Shown here: one piece after another, positions 52,137 to 60,229 of the stretch
Layout of the letters: the number at the start of each line of letters is the position of its first letter
How positions within the stretch are numbered: the first letter of the stretch is position 1
DNA from: Bacteroidales bacterium
GTDB lineage: Bacteria > Bacteroidota > Bacteroidia > Bacteroidales > UBA932
Length of the DNA stretch: 62,467 nucleotides
Assembly: GCA_012728975.1 (NCBI GenBank)
Contig: JAAYDZ010000075.1
Coordinates: 1-62,467, forward strand
Direction of reading: 5' to 3'
Program-made: the position numbers and the translations under genes
Notes under the pieces: model-generated
What the model was told of the DNA's origin: nothing
What the model saw: only the letters and a program-made list of their open reading frames with translations
The model's database searches: none

Positions 52137-53428
52137 CTGGAGTTGTCGTTTTTTAAGGAAGTTGATTTGAGATGCTCCAGATAACGATTGAGCAACGCAT
52201 TATAAAGCAGGTCACCTATCAATATGTAGCCGCTTTCCGTAAAATGAATCTTATCTCTGTTAGCCAGGCCGGCACTTTCCCACTGTTTCATCGAATTCAG
52301 ACCACCCATTATCCTAAAAAGGTCCCAAATACCCGCATCGTATCTTCGGGCAAGGCCATAGAAGGCATCCTGTACCACAGGACCATTCTGATTGAGATAA
52401 TAGGAGCGGCGGGAACGCCTGAAACTATCATTATTGGTCACAAAGAGTATTGCACAATCGGGTGCTACCCTGAGGGCCATATCTACCATTTGTATATAAT
52501 TGGAAACAAACCGTTCCTTATTAAAATTGGGGGTATTTGCATCGTTGATGCCTATGGCAAAAATTATCAAATCTGGCTTTAGCAACGCCAGATCCCTCTC
52601 AAAATCTTCACACTTGAAATAGGAATTAAGGCTCGCACCATTGACTCCGATCCCATGATAGGTAAGCCCCGGACGACCATGATCCAGCACAATCCCCGTC
52701 AAATTCCACTCCCCCGGCACTCCGCTTGTACCCAACACCAGAGAATCGGTCAAAGAAGGCAGGACGAACTCATAGAGATCCTTATCCGGATCATGAGAGG
52801 CGGGTAAAAGCGTCAGTGTGTCCAAATGGACTACCGGTACAAGAGTATCGCTGTCGGAGCGCCCCAGCACCTGCACCCTGTCAAAACGAAAATCATGGGG
52901 AGATCCCATCGGATTGCGCTCACGAGAAACAATTGTCACTGTGGCGGAAGGATCGGAAGTGGAGGCAGCCATTCCGGTCAGACCCATACGGAGAGGTGTC
53001 TTAGGCTGAGAATTACGACAGGCAATCCATTTGCCTGTATAACTGCTGTAATAACTCGTGGGTGTATTGCTCTTTGCTACTGAAAATGGAAAAACCACCC
53101 CTCTACCCCCCTCTATACCATAGCGCATCGAGAGCAGATTGCGACGCATCCTGTTGGAAAAGGTACCGGATTGCACATGCGAACCGCCAATATGGACTAT
53201 ATTGACATCTCCCTCCCCAAGAAAGAGAAGGGTATCGAGTTTATTGAAAAATCTCACGAAAGCAGTACTGTCTCCGGAGGGAAAGTTAATCGCATTCTCC
53301 TCGAAATGGGCGAACATATAATTGGGAATAGGCTTATGGAGGCTCTGAGCAAGGGCATTGCTGCACCATGTCGAAAGCAGCACAACTGCTACCATTATTA
53401 CCCTTACTGTTTTTTGCATCCCCCTCAT
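52133..53428 (-). CDS. SGNH-hydrolase-like protein B (MBOAT partner)
   Basis: 431 residues with a signal peptide (ends SNALAQ). SGNH blocks: IVHIGGSHVQSGTF in place of the usual GDS(L), FAIGINDAN with the GxND element, and RDKIHFTESGYILIG with the D-x-x-H-like end. The Asp of GDS is Gly here, but Ser is retained. SGNH proteins next to MBOATs act as the acyl acceptor or transferase on the outer side (compare AlgX, AlgJ, OatA). It overlaps the MBOAT gene by 4 bp downstream and its sibling SGNH gene by 4 bp upstream. Confidence 0.85.
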   Translation of the reverse strand: MRGMQKTVRVIMVAVVLLSTWCSNALAQSLHKPIPNYMFAHFEENAINFPSGDSTAFVRFFNKLDTLLFLGEGDVNIVHIGGSHVQSGTFSNRMRRNLLSMRYGIEGGRGVVFPFSVAKSNTPTSYYSSYTGKWIACRNSQPKTPLRMGLTGMAASTSDPSATVTIVSRERNPMGSPHDFRFDRVQVLGRSDSDTLVPVVHLDTLTLLPASHDPDKDLYEFVLPSLTDSLVLGTSGVPGEWNLTGIVLDHGRPGLTYHGIGVNGASLNSYFKCEDFERDLALLKPDLIIFAIGINDANTPNFNKERFVSNYIQMVDMALRVAPDCAILFVTNNDSFRRSRRSYYLNQNGPVVQDAFYGLARRYDAGIWDLFRIMGGLNSMKQWESAGLANRDKIHFTESGYILIGDLLYNALLNRYLEHLKSTSLKNDNSR

Positions 53429-54945
53429 TCTACTACTGAAGTTTTATCATTATCACTCTCCATCATCTCTGCAGAGGAGACTTCGAAGGGATCCTCACTA
53501 TTCATATATGCACAAACCATCTCCGGATCAAGCTCCTGTCTGAGCTTGTAGAAATTGTAGCACACTTCAAAAGCCCTCGCAAAAGCCATCCCAACATGTT
53601 CCGCACCCCTTGTGGTAAAGTGAATATAATCACTGCTCGCAAACGGAGGACTGTGCTTCACCCATCGCACCATTGAATTTTCGCCACCCATCATATTGAA
53701 GAGATCCCAATATGCAGCACCTTTGTTTAAAGCCATCACCTTGAGCGAATCATTCAGATCTGGCAACATTGGGATGGTGGAAATACGTCCATCAACACTT
53801 CTGCCCATATCCGAAGGACCTATAAAGAGAATTTGTGCCTCGGGAGCCACCTCGTGGAAGTAGTCAATTTGTTTTTCGAGCTGACGCAGGTAGTTGGAAA
53901 TTTGCTTCTCATTATGAATGCTGACGGCACGGTTACCGCCAAACTGCAATATGATCATACGGGTATCGAGCAGACCGAAGGATTGCTTCATCACACTTTT
54001 ATTCAGACGGGTAAATATCGTACCCGAGCACCCTCTGAGAGGTGCGTTGTCCAGCGCTATTCCACCTTCGCCGTCCATTAAGAAACCATAGATCTCAGCA
54101 CTTCCGCTAAGTGTAATTGTGCCTCTGGATGCATAGGCAGGAAGTTCCCAGGTAAGGAGCGAAACTCCCTGAACTGCGTTTTTGAGCACCTTGCTTTCGG
54201 TCCTGATAGTATCACAGCGCAAAGAGGCTTTAAACCCCGGAGAAGTGTTGCCTACAAGTAGCGCAACTTTGGAAAATTTCTTTGCACGCTCCTGACAGTT
54301 GGAGTTTTTTGAAACTCTGAAACTAATGGAGGCCTCACCGTAGAGTTGAGAAAAATGCGTCATCACTCCGTAGCGGTTGTGATCTGCACGCACGGTAGTA
54401 GAATCACCGATGAGCGTAAATCGGGCAAGTGCGCCGGATGCACTCTGCACCAGTGAATAGGTGGAAACACTCTGGATTGCAGGCACAAGGCCGTTGCCAT
54501 TACCGCCGAAGATGCCCTGCAGATGCTCACGAACGATCGAGGAGATGCGGTCCATCTCTATCTGCGAATCACCGTAATGCATTATGCGGTAGGTTTTATC
54601 TTCCTCCTTTGCGTTATCAAAGAGATAAAACAGGCTATCAAGATAGGTGTAGTCATCATTGGGGAGATAAATCCTATTGGAATTGGATTTAAGGAAATTT
54701 TTGAAAAACCTGAGTGAGTCCTGATGGGAGCCGGAGAGCATATTAAAGCTCTGCTCCAATTCAGAGAGTACTTTGTCTACATCGACCACCTCTTCATTGA
54801 TGCTTGAAGAAGCCTCCTCGTAAGAAGCAAAACGTAGGGTAGTGCCTCCAACTTTTATTCCCCCTTGTGGAAAAACCACCCAAATCACTCCCAGAATAAG
54901 TATTACTGATAATATGAATAGTAAAATCTTGCTCGCTTTCATCAA
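53425..54945 (-). CDS. SGNH-hydrolase-like protein A
   Basis: 506 residues. One N-terminal membrane anchor (ASKILLFILSVILILGVIWV), so the protein faces the periplasm. SGNH blocks: RIMHYGDSQIEMDRI (GDSQ at about 124-127), ILQFGGNRAVSI in the third block (G-G-N where GxND is usual), and SDYIHFTTRGAEH with the Asp-His end. Between them lies a CBM-like beta insertion (about 200-300). It and protein B are diverged paralogues. Together with the MBOAT downstream it suggests two SGNH steps on one acceptor, perhaps transfer and removal. Confidence 0.85.
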   Translation of the reverse strand: MMKASKILLFILSVILILGVIWVVFPQGGIKVGGTTLRFASYEEASSSINEEVVDVDKVLSELEQSFNMLSGSHQDSLRFFKNFLKSNSNRIYLPNDDYTYLDSLFYLFDNAKEEDKTYRIMHYGDSQIEMDRISSIVREHLQGIFGGNGNGLVPAIQSVSTYSLVQSASGALARFTLIGDSTTVRADHNRYGVMTHFSQLYGEASISFRVSKNSNCQERAKKFSKVALLVGNTSPGFKASLRCDTIRTESKVLKNAVQGVSLLTWELPAYASRGTITLSGSAEIYGFLMDGEGGIALDNAPLRGCSGTIFTRLNKSVMKQSFGLLDTRMIILQFGGNRAVSIHNEKQISNYLRQLEKQIDYFHEVAPEAQILFIGPSDMGRSVDGRISTIPMLPDLNDSLKVMALNKGAAYWDLFNMMGGENSMVRWVKHSPPFASSDYIHFTTRGAEHVGMAFARAFEVCYNFYKLRQELDPEMVCAYMNSEDPFEVSSAEMMESDNDKTSVVE

Positions 54946-54948
54946 TTC

Positions 54949-55890
54949 TTACTTGTAAATAATTAGTTTTTGTCGTTCACGGATGAAATCACTCCTGAGT
55001 TTGTTCCACTTTTTGAGGTCGGAAACCCGTACTCTATGCTTCAATGCAATACCACTCAGAGTATCACCATATTTTACCGTATAAATAATGGAGGTCTGCT
55101 TACGCTCCTCCTCGGCTTGTTTCTGTTTTTTGAGTACTTCTGCCTCTCTGGCCGCCACCAGACGCTCTGTGACTGCATAAAGGGAGTCCACCTCTATGTT
55201 GTTTGCCATTTCGACCGGAAACCTGAGTCCATAACCTTCGAGAGGTACCAAGGGATCTGACCTGAATATGGGATTCGCCTTTGAAAAATCCGAGGCACTT
55301 ATACCGGTTAGATGCGTTATAGCTTCAAGAGAAACCGGCTGATCAAAGTCCAGGGTAAAGAACTCTTCCGTAGAGAGAAGAGGTGCGCCTTTTTCCATAC
55401 GGCTGAGATCGGAGAGAGTAAGCGTATGGAGTAATAGAGTCGAGTCCCCGGACTGGAGGCAGGCGTTTAGTACAGCAGGACTATGCAAATAAGCCGCAAT
55501 AGCCATATCCCACTCTCCGTAACGCTCAAAATACTCCTGCAAACAATTGAGAGCAGCCAAAGTGCAAAGAGTATCATCATAACGCTGATCATGCACCAGG
55601 TCCACCCTAAGGCCATATCTCACCGCATCCAGAGCATCAAGGGCCCAAATACCGGCGCGATTGCCCGGCATTGATATATTTGAGATTGCATTAGGCAAAA
55701 ATGCCAGTTCGGCAGGCATATTTTTCGAGAGCAATTCATCGGATGTAAACTCGGCGAGCCTCTTTTCACCATCTTCGGACACATTTCCGTCGGGAGCTGC
55801 TACAGCGGAAAAGAACACAAATCCGAAGACCCAAAGGGTCATCACAGCTAAAAATCTAAAAACTTGCCTTGCTCTCATTGACCGTTTCAA
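54949..55890 (-). CDS. LysM protein with degenerate lytic-transglycosylase domain
   Basis: 313 residues with a signal peptide or anchor at 15-32. Residues 58-140 follow the MltD/SLT order: MPAELAFLPNAISNIS, AGIWALDALDAVRYGLRVD, DQRYDDTLCTLAALNCLQ, GEWDMAIAAYLHS. The catalytic Glu of LPxIES is Ile-69 here, AGIWQF has become AGIWAL, and AAYNxG has become AAYLHS, so the domain should not cut glycan. A charged linker leads to one C-terminal LysM (YTVKYGDTLSGIALKHRVRV). It probably binds peptidoglycan rather than degrading it. Upstream it overlaps the thioredoxin-barrel gene by 4 bp; downstream the SGNH A gene starts 3 nt after its stop. Confidence 0.82.
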   Translation of the reverse strand: MKRSMRARQVFRFLAVMTLWVFGFVFFSAVAAPDGNVSEDGEKRLAEFTSDELLSKNMPAELAFLPNAISNISMPGNRAGIWALDALDAVRYGLRVDLVHDQRYDDTLCTLAALNCLQEYFERYGEWDMAIAAYLHSPAVLNACLQSGDSTLLLHTLTLSDLSRMEKGAPLLSTEEFFTLDFDQPVSLEAITHLTGISASDFSKANPIFRSDPLVPLEGYGLRFPVEMANNIEVDSLYAVTERLVAAREAEVLKKQKQAEEERKQTSIIYTVKYGDTLSGIALKHRVRVSDLKKWNKLRSDFIRERQKLIIYK

Positions 55891-56927
55891 TTAAAATAAA
55901 AGGCAAAATTAACAAAAAAGTGATTGTTATGGGCTCTCAATGGCGATTCGGCTCCTAAAATATTTACAAGACCACGTTGCCATCCCGCACCTACACAGAA
56001 AGGATAGGCATCCCACAGAAGTTTGAGACGCAAACCCGCATCGAAACGATTTTTGGCAACATCGTTCAACATATACATGGCAGAAAGGCCTACTCCCCCT
56101 TTAAAATCATTCCATATTCCAAAATGGAAATCGAAGGGAATACCTATGTAGTATGAATTAAAGTTCTCTTTGGTTCGGACATCGCGGCCTCCGGCAGTCA
56201 TAAATAACAGACCGCTCTCGATAGTGGATTTGTAGAATGTGTAACGCACCAATGCTGAAATACTCCCACCCGGCTTAACTCCATTGTAATTGAATTGTAA
56301 GCTATCGGCAGCAGAGGCTCTGTCTTCAGCAAAAAGAGATCTGCTGGAAACGGGCATCGTAGAGAGGTGTCCTCCGACACCGACTCCAAAACTCCACTGC
56401 GCCTTGAGACGGCTCGTGGCTGCCTTATAATCGTTACCGGTGAGAATTTCCATCTGTTCCTGTGTAACAATGTCCTGCACCGCAGGCATTCCCGGTCTGA
56501 TCTCTTCTATGCCGCTACGCAGAAAATCCGCAAACTCATACTCATCATCAGTAGCACCCCGCATTTTCCGAAGCACATTCTGCTCTTTATCCATTACTAT
56601 ATATTGTGGAACTACTCTGTCTTCGCAATAGATCCTCTGCAGGTCTGAACCCGGCTGTGATTCCACATCCAATATCACCAGATTGTACTTTCTGAGCAGA
56701 ACCGAGATGCTCTCCTTTTTGAACATGACACTGCGCATCTTGTGGCAGGGGGCGCACCAGGAGGCTGTAAACATCAACAATATCGGGTTATCGGGATTCT
56801 GTATCAGTTCCATCGGGATATGCTTAACCGACTCATCTGAAGGGGTCTGTGCGGAGACCGGTCGCAAGGCCGCTGTAAAGAGCACGCAAAATATTATAGA
56901 TGACAATACATATGAAAATCTCTTCAT
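55887..56927 (-). CDS. thioredoxin-like domain fused to a predicted outer-membrane barrel
   Basis: 346 residues with a signal peptide ending SAQ. Residues 35-150 are a thioredoxin domain with the active site ASWCAPCHKM (Cys-58 and Cys-61) and the cis-Pro region VVPQYIV. After a linker, residues 180-346 are amphipathic beta strands (WSFGVGVGGHLSTMP, YTFYKSTIESGLLFMTAGG, YYIGIPFDFHFGIWNDFKGG) and end HHFFVNFAFYFN-like, with a terminal aromatic, as in small outer-membrane barrels of the PorT type. This fusion is unusual; most TlpA-like proteins end after the thioredoxin fold. First gene of the run to MBOAT. Confidence 0.82.
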   Translation of the reverse strand: MKRFSYVLSSIIFCVLFTAALRPVSAQTPSDESVKHIPMELIQNPDNPILLMFTASWCAPCHKMRSVMFKKESISVLLRKYNLVILDVESQPGSDLQRIYCEDRVVPQYIVMDKEQNVLRKMRGATDDEYEFADFLRSGIEEIRPGMPAVQDIVTQEQMEILTGNDYKAATSRLKAQWSFGVGVGGHLSTMPVSSRSLFAEDRASAADSLQFNYNGVKPGGSISALVRYTFYKSTIESGLLFMTAGGRDVRTKENFNSYYIGIPFDFHFGIWNDFKGGVGLSAMYMLNDVAKNRFDAGLRLKLLWDAYPFCVGAGWQRGLVNILGAESPLRAHNNHFFVNFAFYFN

Positions 56928-56964
56928 TTTTATGCGTTTTTATTTACGAAGATATGTAAATGAT

Positions 56965-56994
56965 TTTGATTTATGGTTTTTTTCTCTAACTTTG
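56965..56994 (+). promoter_or_regulatory. promoter of the DUF1508 gene
   Basis: TTTG at 56965-56968 and TAACTTTG at 56987-56994, spacer 18 nt; about 37 nt before ATG 57032. Confidence 0.7.
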
Positions 56995-57031
56995 TAGGAC
57001 TTGAAGTACTAAACAACAACACAATATCGAT

Positions 57032-57367
57032 ATGGGAAAATTTGAAATTACACTAAGAAAAAACGGAGAATTCCAGTTCAATCTTAAAGCATCTAACGGT
57101 GAAATAATCCTCACCAGCCAAGGCTACAAGACCAAGGCTTCTTGCCTGAACGGCGTTGAGTCAGTTAAGAAAAACAGCGTTGAAGAGGCAAGATATGAGA
57201 AAAAAGTGGCTTCAAACGGCAAGCCCTATTTCAATCTTATCGCCACAAACGGCCAGGTAATTGGAAACAGCCAGATGTACGCTTCTGAAAGGACAAGGGA
57301 CAATGGCATAGCATCCGTTATGAGACATGCTCCTGAGGCTAAAATTGTAGAGCTTCTGGACGAGTAA
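57032..57367 (+). CDS. DUF1508 (YegP/UPF0339) tandem-domain protein
   Basis: 111 residues with two copies of the short DUF1508 beta hairpin: KFEITLRKNGEFQFNLKASN followed by GEIILTSQGYKTKASCLNGV, and ARYEKKVASNGKPYFNLIAT followed by NGQVIGNSQMYASERTRDNG. The domain gives a small symmetrical beta-sheet protein, usually induced by envelope stress; no activity is known. Monocistronic, with a hairpin at 57375-57398 and a terminator at 57432-57462. Divergent from the thioredoxin/MBOAT operon. Confidence 0.93.
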   Translation: MGKFEITLRKNGEFQFNLKASNGEIILTSQGYKTKASCLNGVESVKKNSVEEARYEKKVASNGKPYFNLIATNGQVIGNSQMYASERTRDNGIASVMRHAPEAKIVELLDE

Positions 57368-57431
57368 TTTAGGTGTCTGCTTCGCCGAAGGGGCAGACTG
57401 TAATTAAGGCTCCCGCCGAGGGGAAGCTAAA

Positions 57432-57462
57432 GAGGGTCACCAATCGGTGGCCCTCAGTTTTT
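57432..57462 (+). terminator. intrinsic terminator after DUF1508
   Basis: GAGGGTCACC pairs with GGTGGCCCTC (one G-U) around AATC, followed by a T-run. Closer to the stop, GTCTGC/GCAGAC (57375-57398) forms another hairpin without T's. Confidence 0.85.
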
Positions 57463-57480
57463 ATTGATGAGTAAGAAAGC

Positions 57481-57648
57481 AGTATGTAGTATGTAGTATG
57501 TAGTTGCAAGATGTAGGGTGCACGTTTCGGGAATACCCGTAACCAGCTATACACTTTTAACTCATAGGCAGCTACTAAATAACCAACTCAGAACTCCTGG
57601 CTCGAAACTCAGAACTAACCCATACCATGCACCCTGCACCCCGCAACA
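57481..57648. repeat. low-complexity intergenic repeats
   Basis: AGTATGT is repeated three times in a row from 57481, and CTGCACCCCGCAAC-type words lie at 57624-57647, the reverse complement of the GGGGTGC motif near 380-410. No gene or hairpin was seen. Confidence 0.5.
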
Positions 57649-59076
57649 TTATAAAGTGGGTGAGCCGGGTATGAAGCGTACCGGTTGAGTGGGAATGAAA
57701 AATTGATCGCTTCTGGTATCGAATGTTACCGGCATAGGCGCCGACCATGCTTTTTTCGAATCATTGCGCATAAAATCCTCCATATTGAACGGATCGTTAG
57801 GGATCGGAACCACTTCAAAAGTTCCTGTAGAGGATTGATAGACATAGTCACACAACCGGACACCGGCCGCCCGTCTTAACAACAATTTCACAATGCTTTC
57901 ACGACTCGGAGCGTTATAATAAGGACGATTATCGACCATGCAACTTCGCTGTTCCGGACGCCAAACACCCTTTTCATAAAAATAGGCACCCTCATAATGG
58001 CCTACTGCCTGATATCCGGGCAGCGAATAATAATGCGCCCACGGAGCTTGCTCTTTTTCGCCGCTGATATCGACATTCATAGCATAGCCGTGTTTTTGCC
58101 TCTCTTTCAGTTCTTTTTTATGGCGGTAAGGCGAAGCGCTTGTTGCCTCTTCCGGTATAGTCTGCCCATTGTGGATTACATATTCATCAACGAGCCGCCC
58201 GAAGCCATGACCGCCGGCCTCATGATGTATCAAATCGGCCAATTTCGTATAGCTCCCAACCGGTGTGCGGCAAACCGCACAAAGTGCAAGCGCCGATCCA
58301 TCACTGTATTGCCAGCAAAGGCCGCCATATCGGTCAACATTGGCCAAAAGAATAAACAACGTATTGCTCATACGCTTATCGGTCATACCGGGAATGCGCC
58401 TCGCAGCTTGAAACACCAAATTGGGATTGTCCATCGCCATGACATACGGTTCATCAAAACGGACATCAAAGGCAGTGCGGACTTTGGTCTTTTTATCACT
58501 TTCCGTAATTCCGCTTTCCGGCGAAAAAACCACAAATTGCGCCACCCGAAAATAAGAACGATAGGTGCTGAATGGTTCGATCGAAAAAAAGGCCTCCATG
58601 GCATCACGTGCATCTTTATTAAAAGAACCCAGTGTGCCATAATCCATCTTGGAGTAGCCATCGCCCAAAATAATCACTTCGTTGGGATAGGTGCCTTGTG
58701 TATGCTCCTGCAAAACCGTATAAGTATATTCTATAACATTCAACGGTTGTTGGATCACGGTTAAATCCAAAATGCGTCTACCGCATCGAACAGTTACCTG
58801 TGTTTGGCGAATCGCCCTCTCATTAGGTTTCGCTTTGCAGGTCAGCTCTATCTCTTGCGCTGCCGGTCCCGAAAGCGGCGTTATCTGCAGCCACGTAGCA
58901 TCACTCGGCACCTCGATCTTCCACGAAACAGTGCTGGAGAGGCGCACCTTGAGCGGATCACCGGTATACTCCAATTCAATGCTCGGTTCGCTCAATGTGC
59001 AAATGATCTCCTTTTGACAAGCAGACAACAAGACCAGGCAACCAAACCCTAGCCCCAACAACATAATACGTTTCAT
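57649..59076 (-). CDS. M64-family metallopeptidase lipoprotein with BACON domain
   Basis: 475 residues from ATG 59076; ATG 59085 is equally possible. Lipobox VLLSAC. A BACON domain (PSIELEYTGDPLKVRLSSTV, then WKIEVPSDATWLQITPLSG, VTVRCGRRILDLTVIQQP) precedes an M64 catalytic domain: IILGDGYSKMDY, HTLFILLANVDRYGG-like core, and the zinc site HHEAGGHGFGRLVDEY, with His, Glu, His and the later Asp/Glu. The region CMVDNRPYYNAPSRE is also typical. Related enzymes include the IgA protease of Clostridium ramosum; the real substrate here is unknown. Surface location is expected. Confidence 0.88.
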   Translation of the reverse strand: MKRIMLLGLGFGCLVLLSACQKEIICTLSEPSIELEYTGDPLKVRLSSTVSWKIEVPSDATWLQITPLSGPAAQEIELTCKAKPNERAIRQTQVTVRCGRRILDLTVIQQPLNVIEYTYTVLQEHTQGTYPNEVIILGDGYSKMDYGTLGSFNKDARDAMEAFFSIEPFSTYRSYFRVAQFVVFSPESGITESDKKTKVRTAFDVRFDEPYVMAMDNPNLVFQAARRIPGMTDKRMSNTLFILLANVDRYGGLCWQYSDGSALALCAVCRTPVGSYTKLADLIHHEAGGHGFGRLVDEYVIHNGQTIPEEATSASPYRHKKELKERQKHGYAMNVDISGEKEQAPWAHYYSLPGYQAVGHYEGAYFYEKGVWRPEQRSCMVDNRPYYNAPSRESIVKLLLRRAAGVRLCDYVYQSSTGTFEVVPIPNDPFNMEDFMRNDSKKAWSAPMPVTFDTRSDQFFIPTQPVRFIPGSPTL

Positions 59077-59145
59077 AAAATTCATATAGTTTTTCTTATT
59101 TAAAAATCGCATAAAAAATATACTGCCGGCACCAAATTAAATGCT

Positions 59146-59153
59146 TATATTTG
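59146..59153 (+). promoter_or_regulatory. -7 element for the CWC protein gene
   Basis: TATATTTG, full consensus, 25 nt before ATG 59179. Confidence 0.5.
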
Positions 59154-59178
59154 CTCAAGTAACAATAAGTATCTCATA

Positions 59179-59373
59179 ATGAGAACCGTAATTTGTCCCC
59201 GCTGTGGCGCCTCTTTCAACTGCCATCATGACACCATCTCACACAACGATTGCTGGTGTACGTGTCTTACGCTTCCCCCGACCGTTTTAGCGCAATTGCA
59301 ACATAAGTGGCCGGACCAATGCCTCTGCAAAAAATGTCTGGAGGAGTTGGCTAATCCGCTCACAAAAGTATAA
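59179..59373 (+). CDS. cysteine-rich CWC-family protein
   Basis: 64 residues. The Cys pattern CPRCGASFNC, then NDCWCTCLTLPP, then CLCKKCLEEL matches the Cys_rich_CWC family, with three or four metal-binding pairs; the CWC triplet gives the name. Likely a small zinc-binding protein of unknown role. Single gene, followed by about 215 nt of non-coding DNA. Confidence 0.85.
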   Translation: MRTVICPRCGASFNCHHDTISHNDCWCTCLTLPPTVLAQLQHKWPDQCLCKKCLEELANPLTKV

Positions 59374-59553
59374 AACTCCCTTCGAAGGCACAAATAAAAA
59401 AGGATGATCTCTTTTTATTTGTGCTATTAATGAGTTTATGGTATTAAGTAAGTTTTAGAAGTCATGAGTTAAGATTAATTAGCCCGGGACTCTGTTTTAT
59501 ACCACAACCTATAAAAATTGTCTTTTCTGCATATATCATTGATAGTGATTTCC

Positions 59554-59561
59554 TAACTTTG
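59554..59561 (+). promoter_or_regulatory. -7 element for the toxin-antitoxin pair
   Basis: TAACTTTG, full consensus, 27 nt before ATG 59589. Confidence 0.55.
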
Positions 59562-59588
59562 TAGCGTATTCAATAAAAACTTATTATT

Positions 59589-59852
59589 ATGCTTACCGAT
59601 AAGAACTTACTCGAAAAGCTAAATTTGGAACTCAACAATTTGTCCACCGAAGAACTTCAGGCCGTAGATGCTTTTATTGTGTCGTTAAAGCAAAAGAGAC
59701 CAAAAAGGCTTAGCGAACCGGTCGAAGTCTATTCTCCGGAGACTCAATCCAAAGTAATTCTTAACGAAACACTTTACCCTCTCAACGATGTATTTGATGA
59801 AGCCTTAGAAATAATGGGCCGACACTATGGAGTTAATATGCGAAGATTGTAG
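59589..59852 (+). CDS. antitoxin-like partner of the RelE/ParE toxin
   Basis: 87 residues. The N-terminal half is a helix pair (KNLLEKLNLELNNLSTEELQ, VDAFIVSLKQKRPK), the C-terminal half is less ordered with VEVYSPETQSKVILNETLYP. No HTH or ribbon-helix-helix signature that I can name. Its place 11 nt before a RelE/ParE-type gene, its size and its promoter make it the antitoxin; toxin and antitoxin are probably co-translated. Confidence 0.65.
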   Translation: MLTDKNLLEKLNLELNNLSTEELQAVDAFIVSLKQKRPKRLSEPVEVYSPETQSKVILNETLYPLNDVFDEALEIMGRHYGVNMRRL

Positions 59853-59863
59853 GGTGCGAGGGT

Positions 59864-60166
59864 ATGAAAAAATTTACAGTATATGTGTCTGCAAGCGCAA
59901 AGGAGAGTATTCTTGAATACATAAGACACATAAGTAACACCTATAAAATGCCCGCCACAGCACTCCGACATTATAAAGAACTTTATGACCGTATTTTTTC
60001 GCTCTCATCTTATGCGGAATCCGTTAATGTATCAGATAAGCAAAGTATTCTTCGATTCGGAGCAAACGCCCGTGCAATACGATACAAAAAAATGATGATT
60101 GTTTACACCATACACGACACTCTTGTCGTGATAAGAGCTATTCTTCCCGCTGCAACGGTAAAATAG
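59864..60166 (+). CDS. RelE/ParE-superfamily toxin
   Basis: 100 residues. Plasmid-stabilisation type: KKFTVYVSASAKESILEYIR helix region, ALRHYKELYDRIFSLSSYAE helix, then the C-terminal strands LRFGANARAIRYKKMMIVYT and HDTLVVIRAILPAAT, which carry the basic residues of the fold. Whether it cleaves mRNA (RelE) or inhibits gyrase (ParE) cannot be told. It ends 18 nt before a two-way terminator. Confidence 0.85.
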   Translation: MKKFTVYVSASAKESILEYIRHISNTYKMPATALRHYKELYDRIFSLSSYAESVNVSDKQSILRFGANARAIRYKKMMIVYTIHDTLVVIRAILPAATVK

Positions 60167-60183
60167 CCTTTATATGTAAACAA

Positions 60184-60215
60184 AAAAAGGTTTGGAAAAA
60201 ATCCCAAACCTTTTT
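60184..60215 (+). terminator. bidirectional terminator between TA pair and collagen-like gene
   Basis: AAAAAGGTTTGG pairs with CCAAACCTTTTT; T-runs on both strands serve both converging genes. Confidence 0.88.
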
Positions 60216-60229
60216 CGTTAAACCTGGAC

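Noticed and set aside
57481-57504. AGTATGT triplet as a phase-variable promoter repeat
   Set aside because: It is not placed between promoter and start of any gene; both neighbouring genes read away or start elsewhere.
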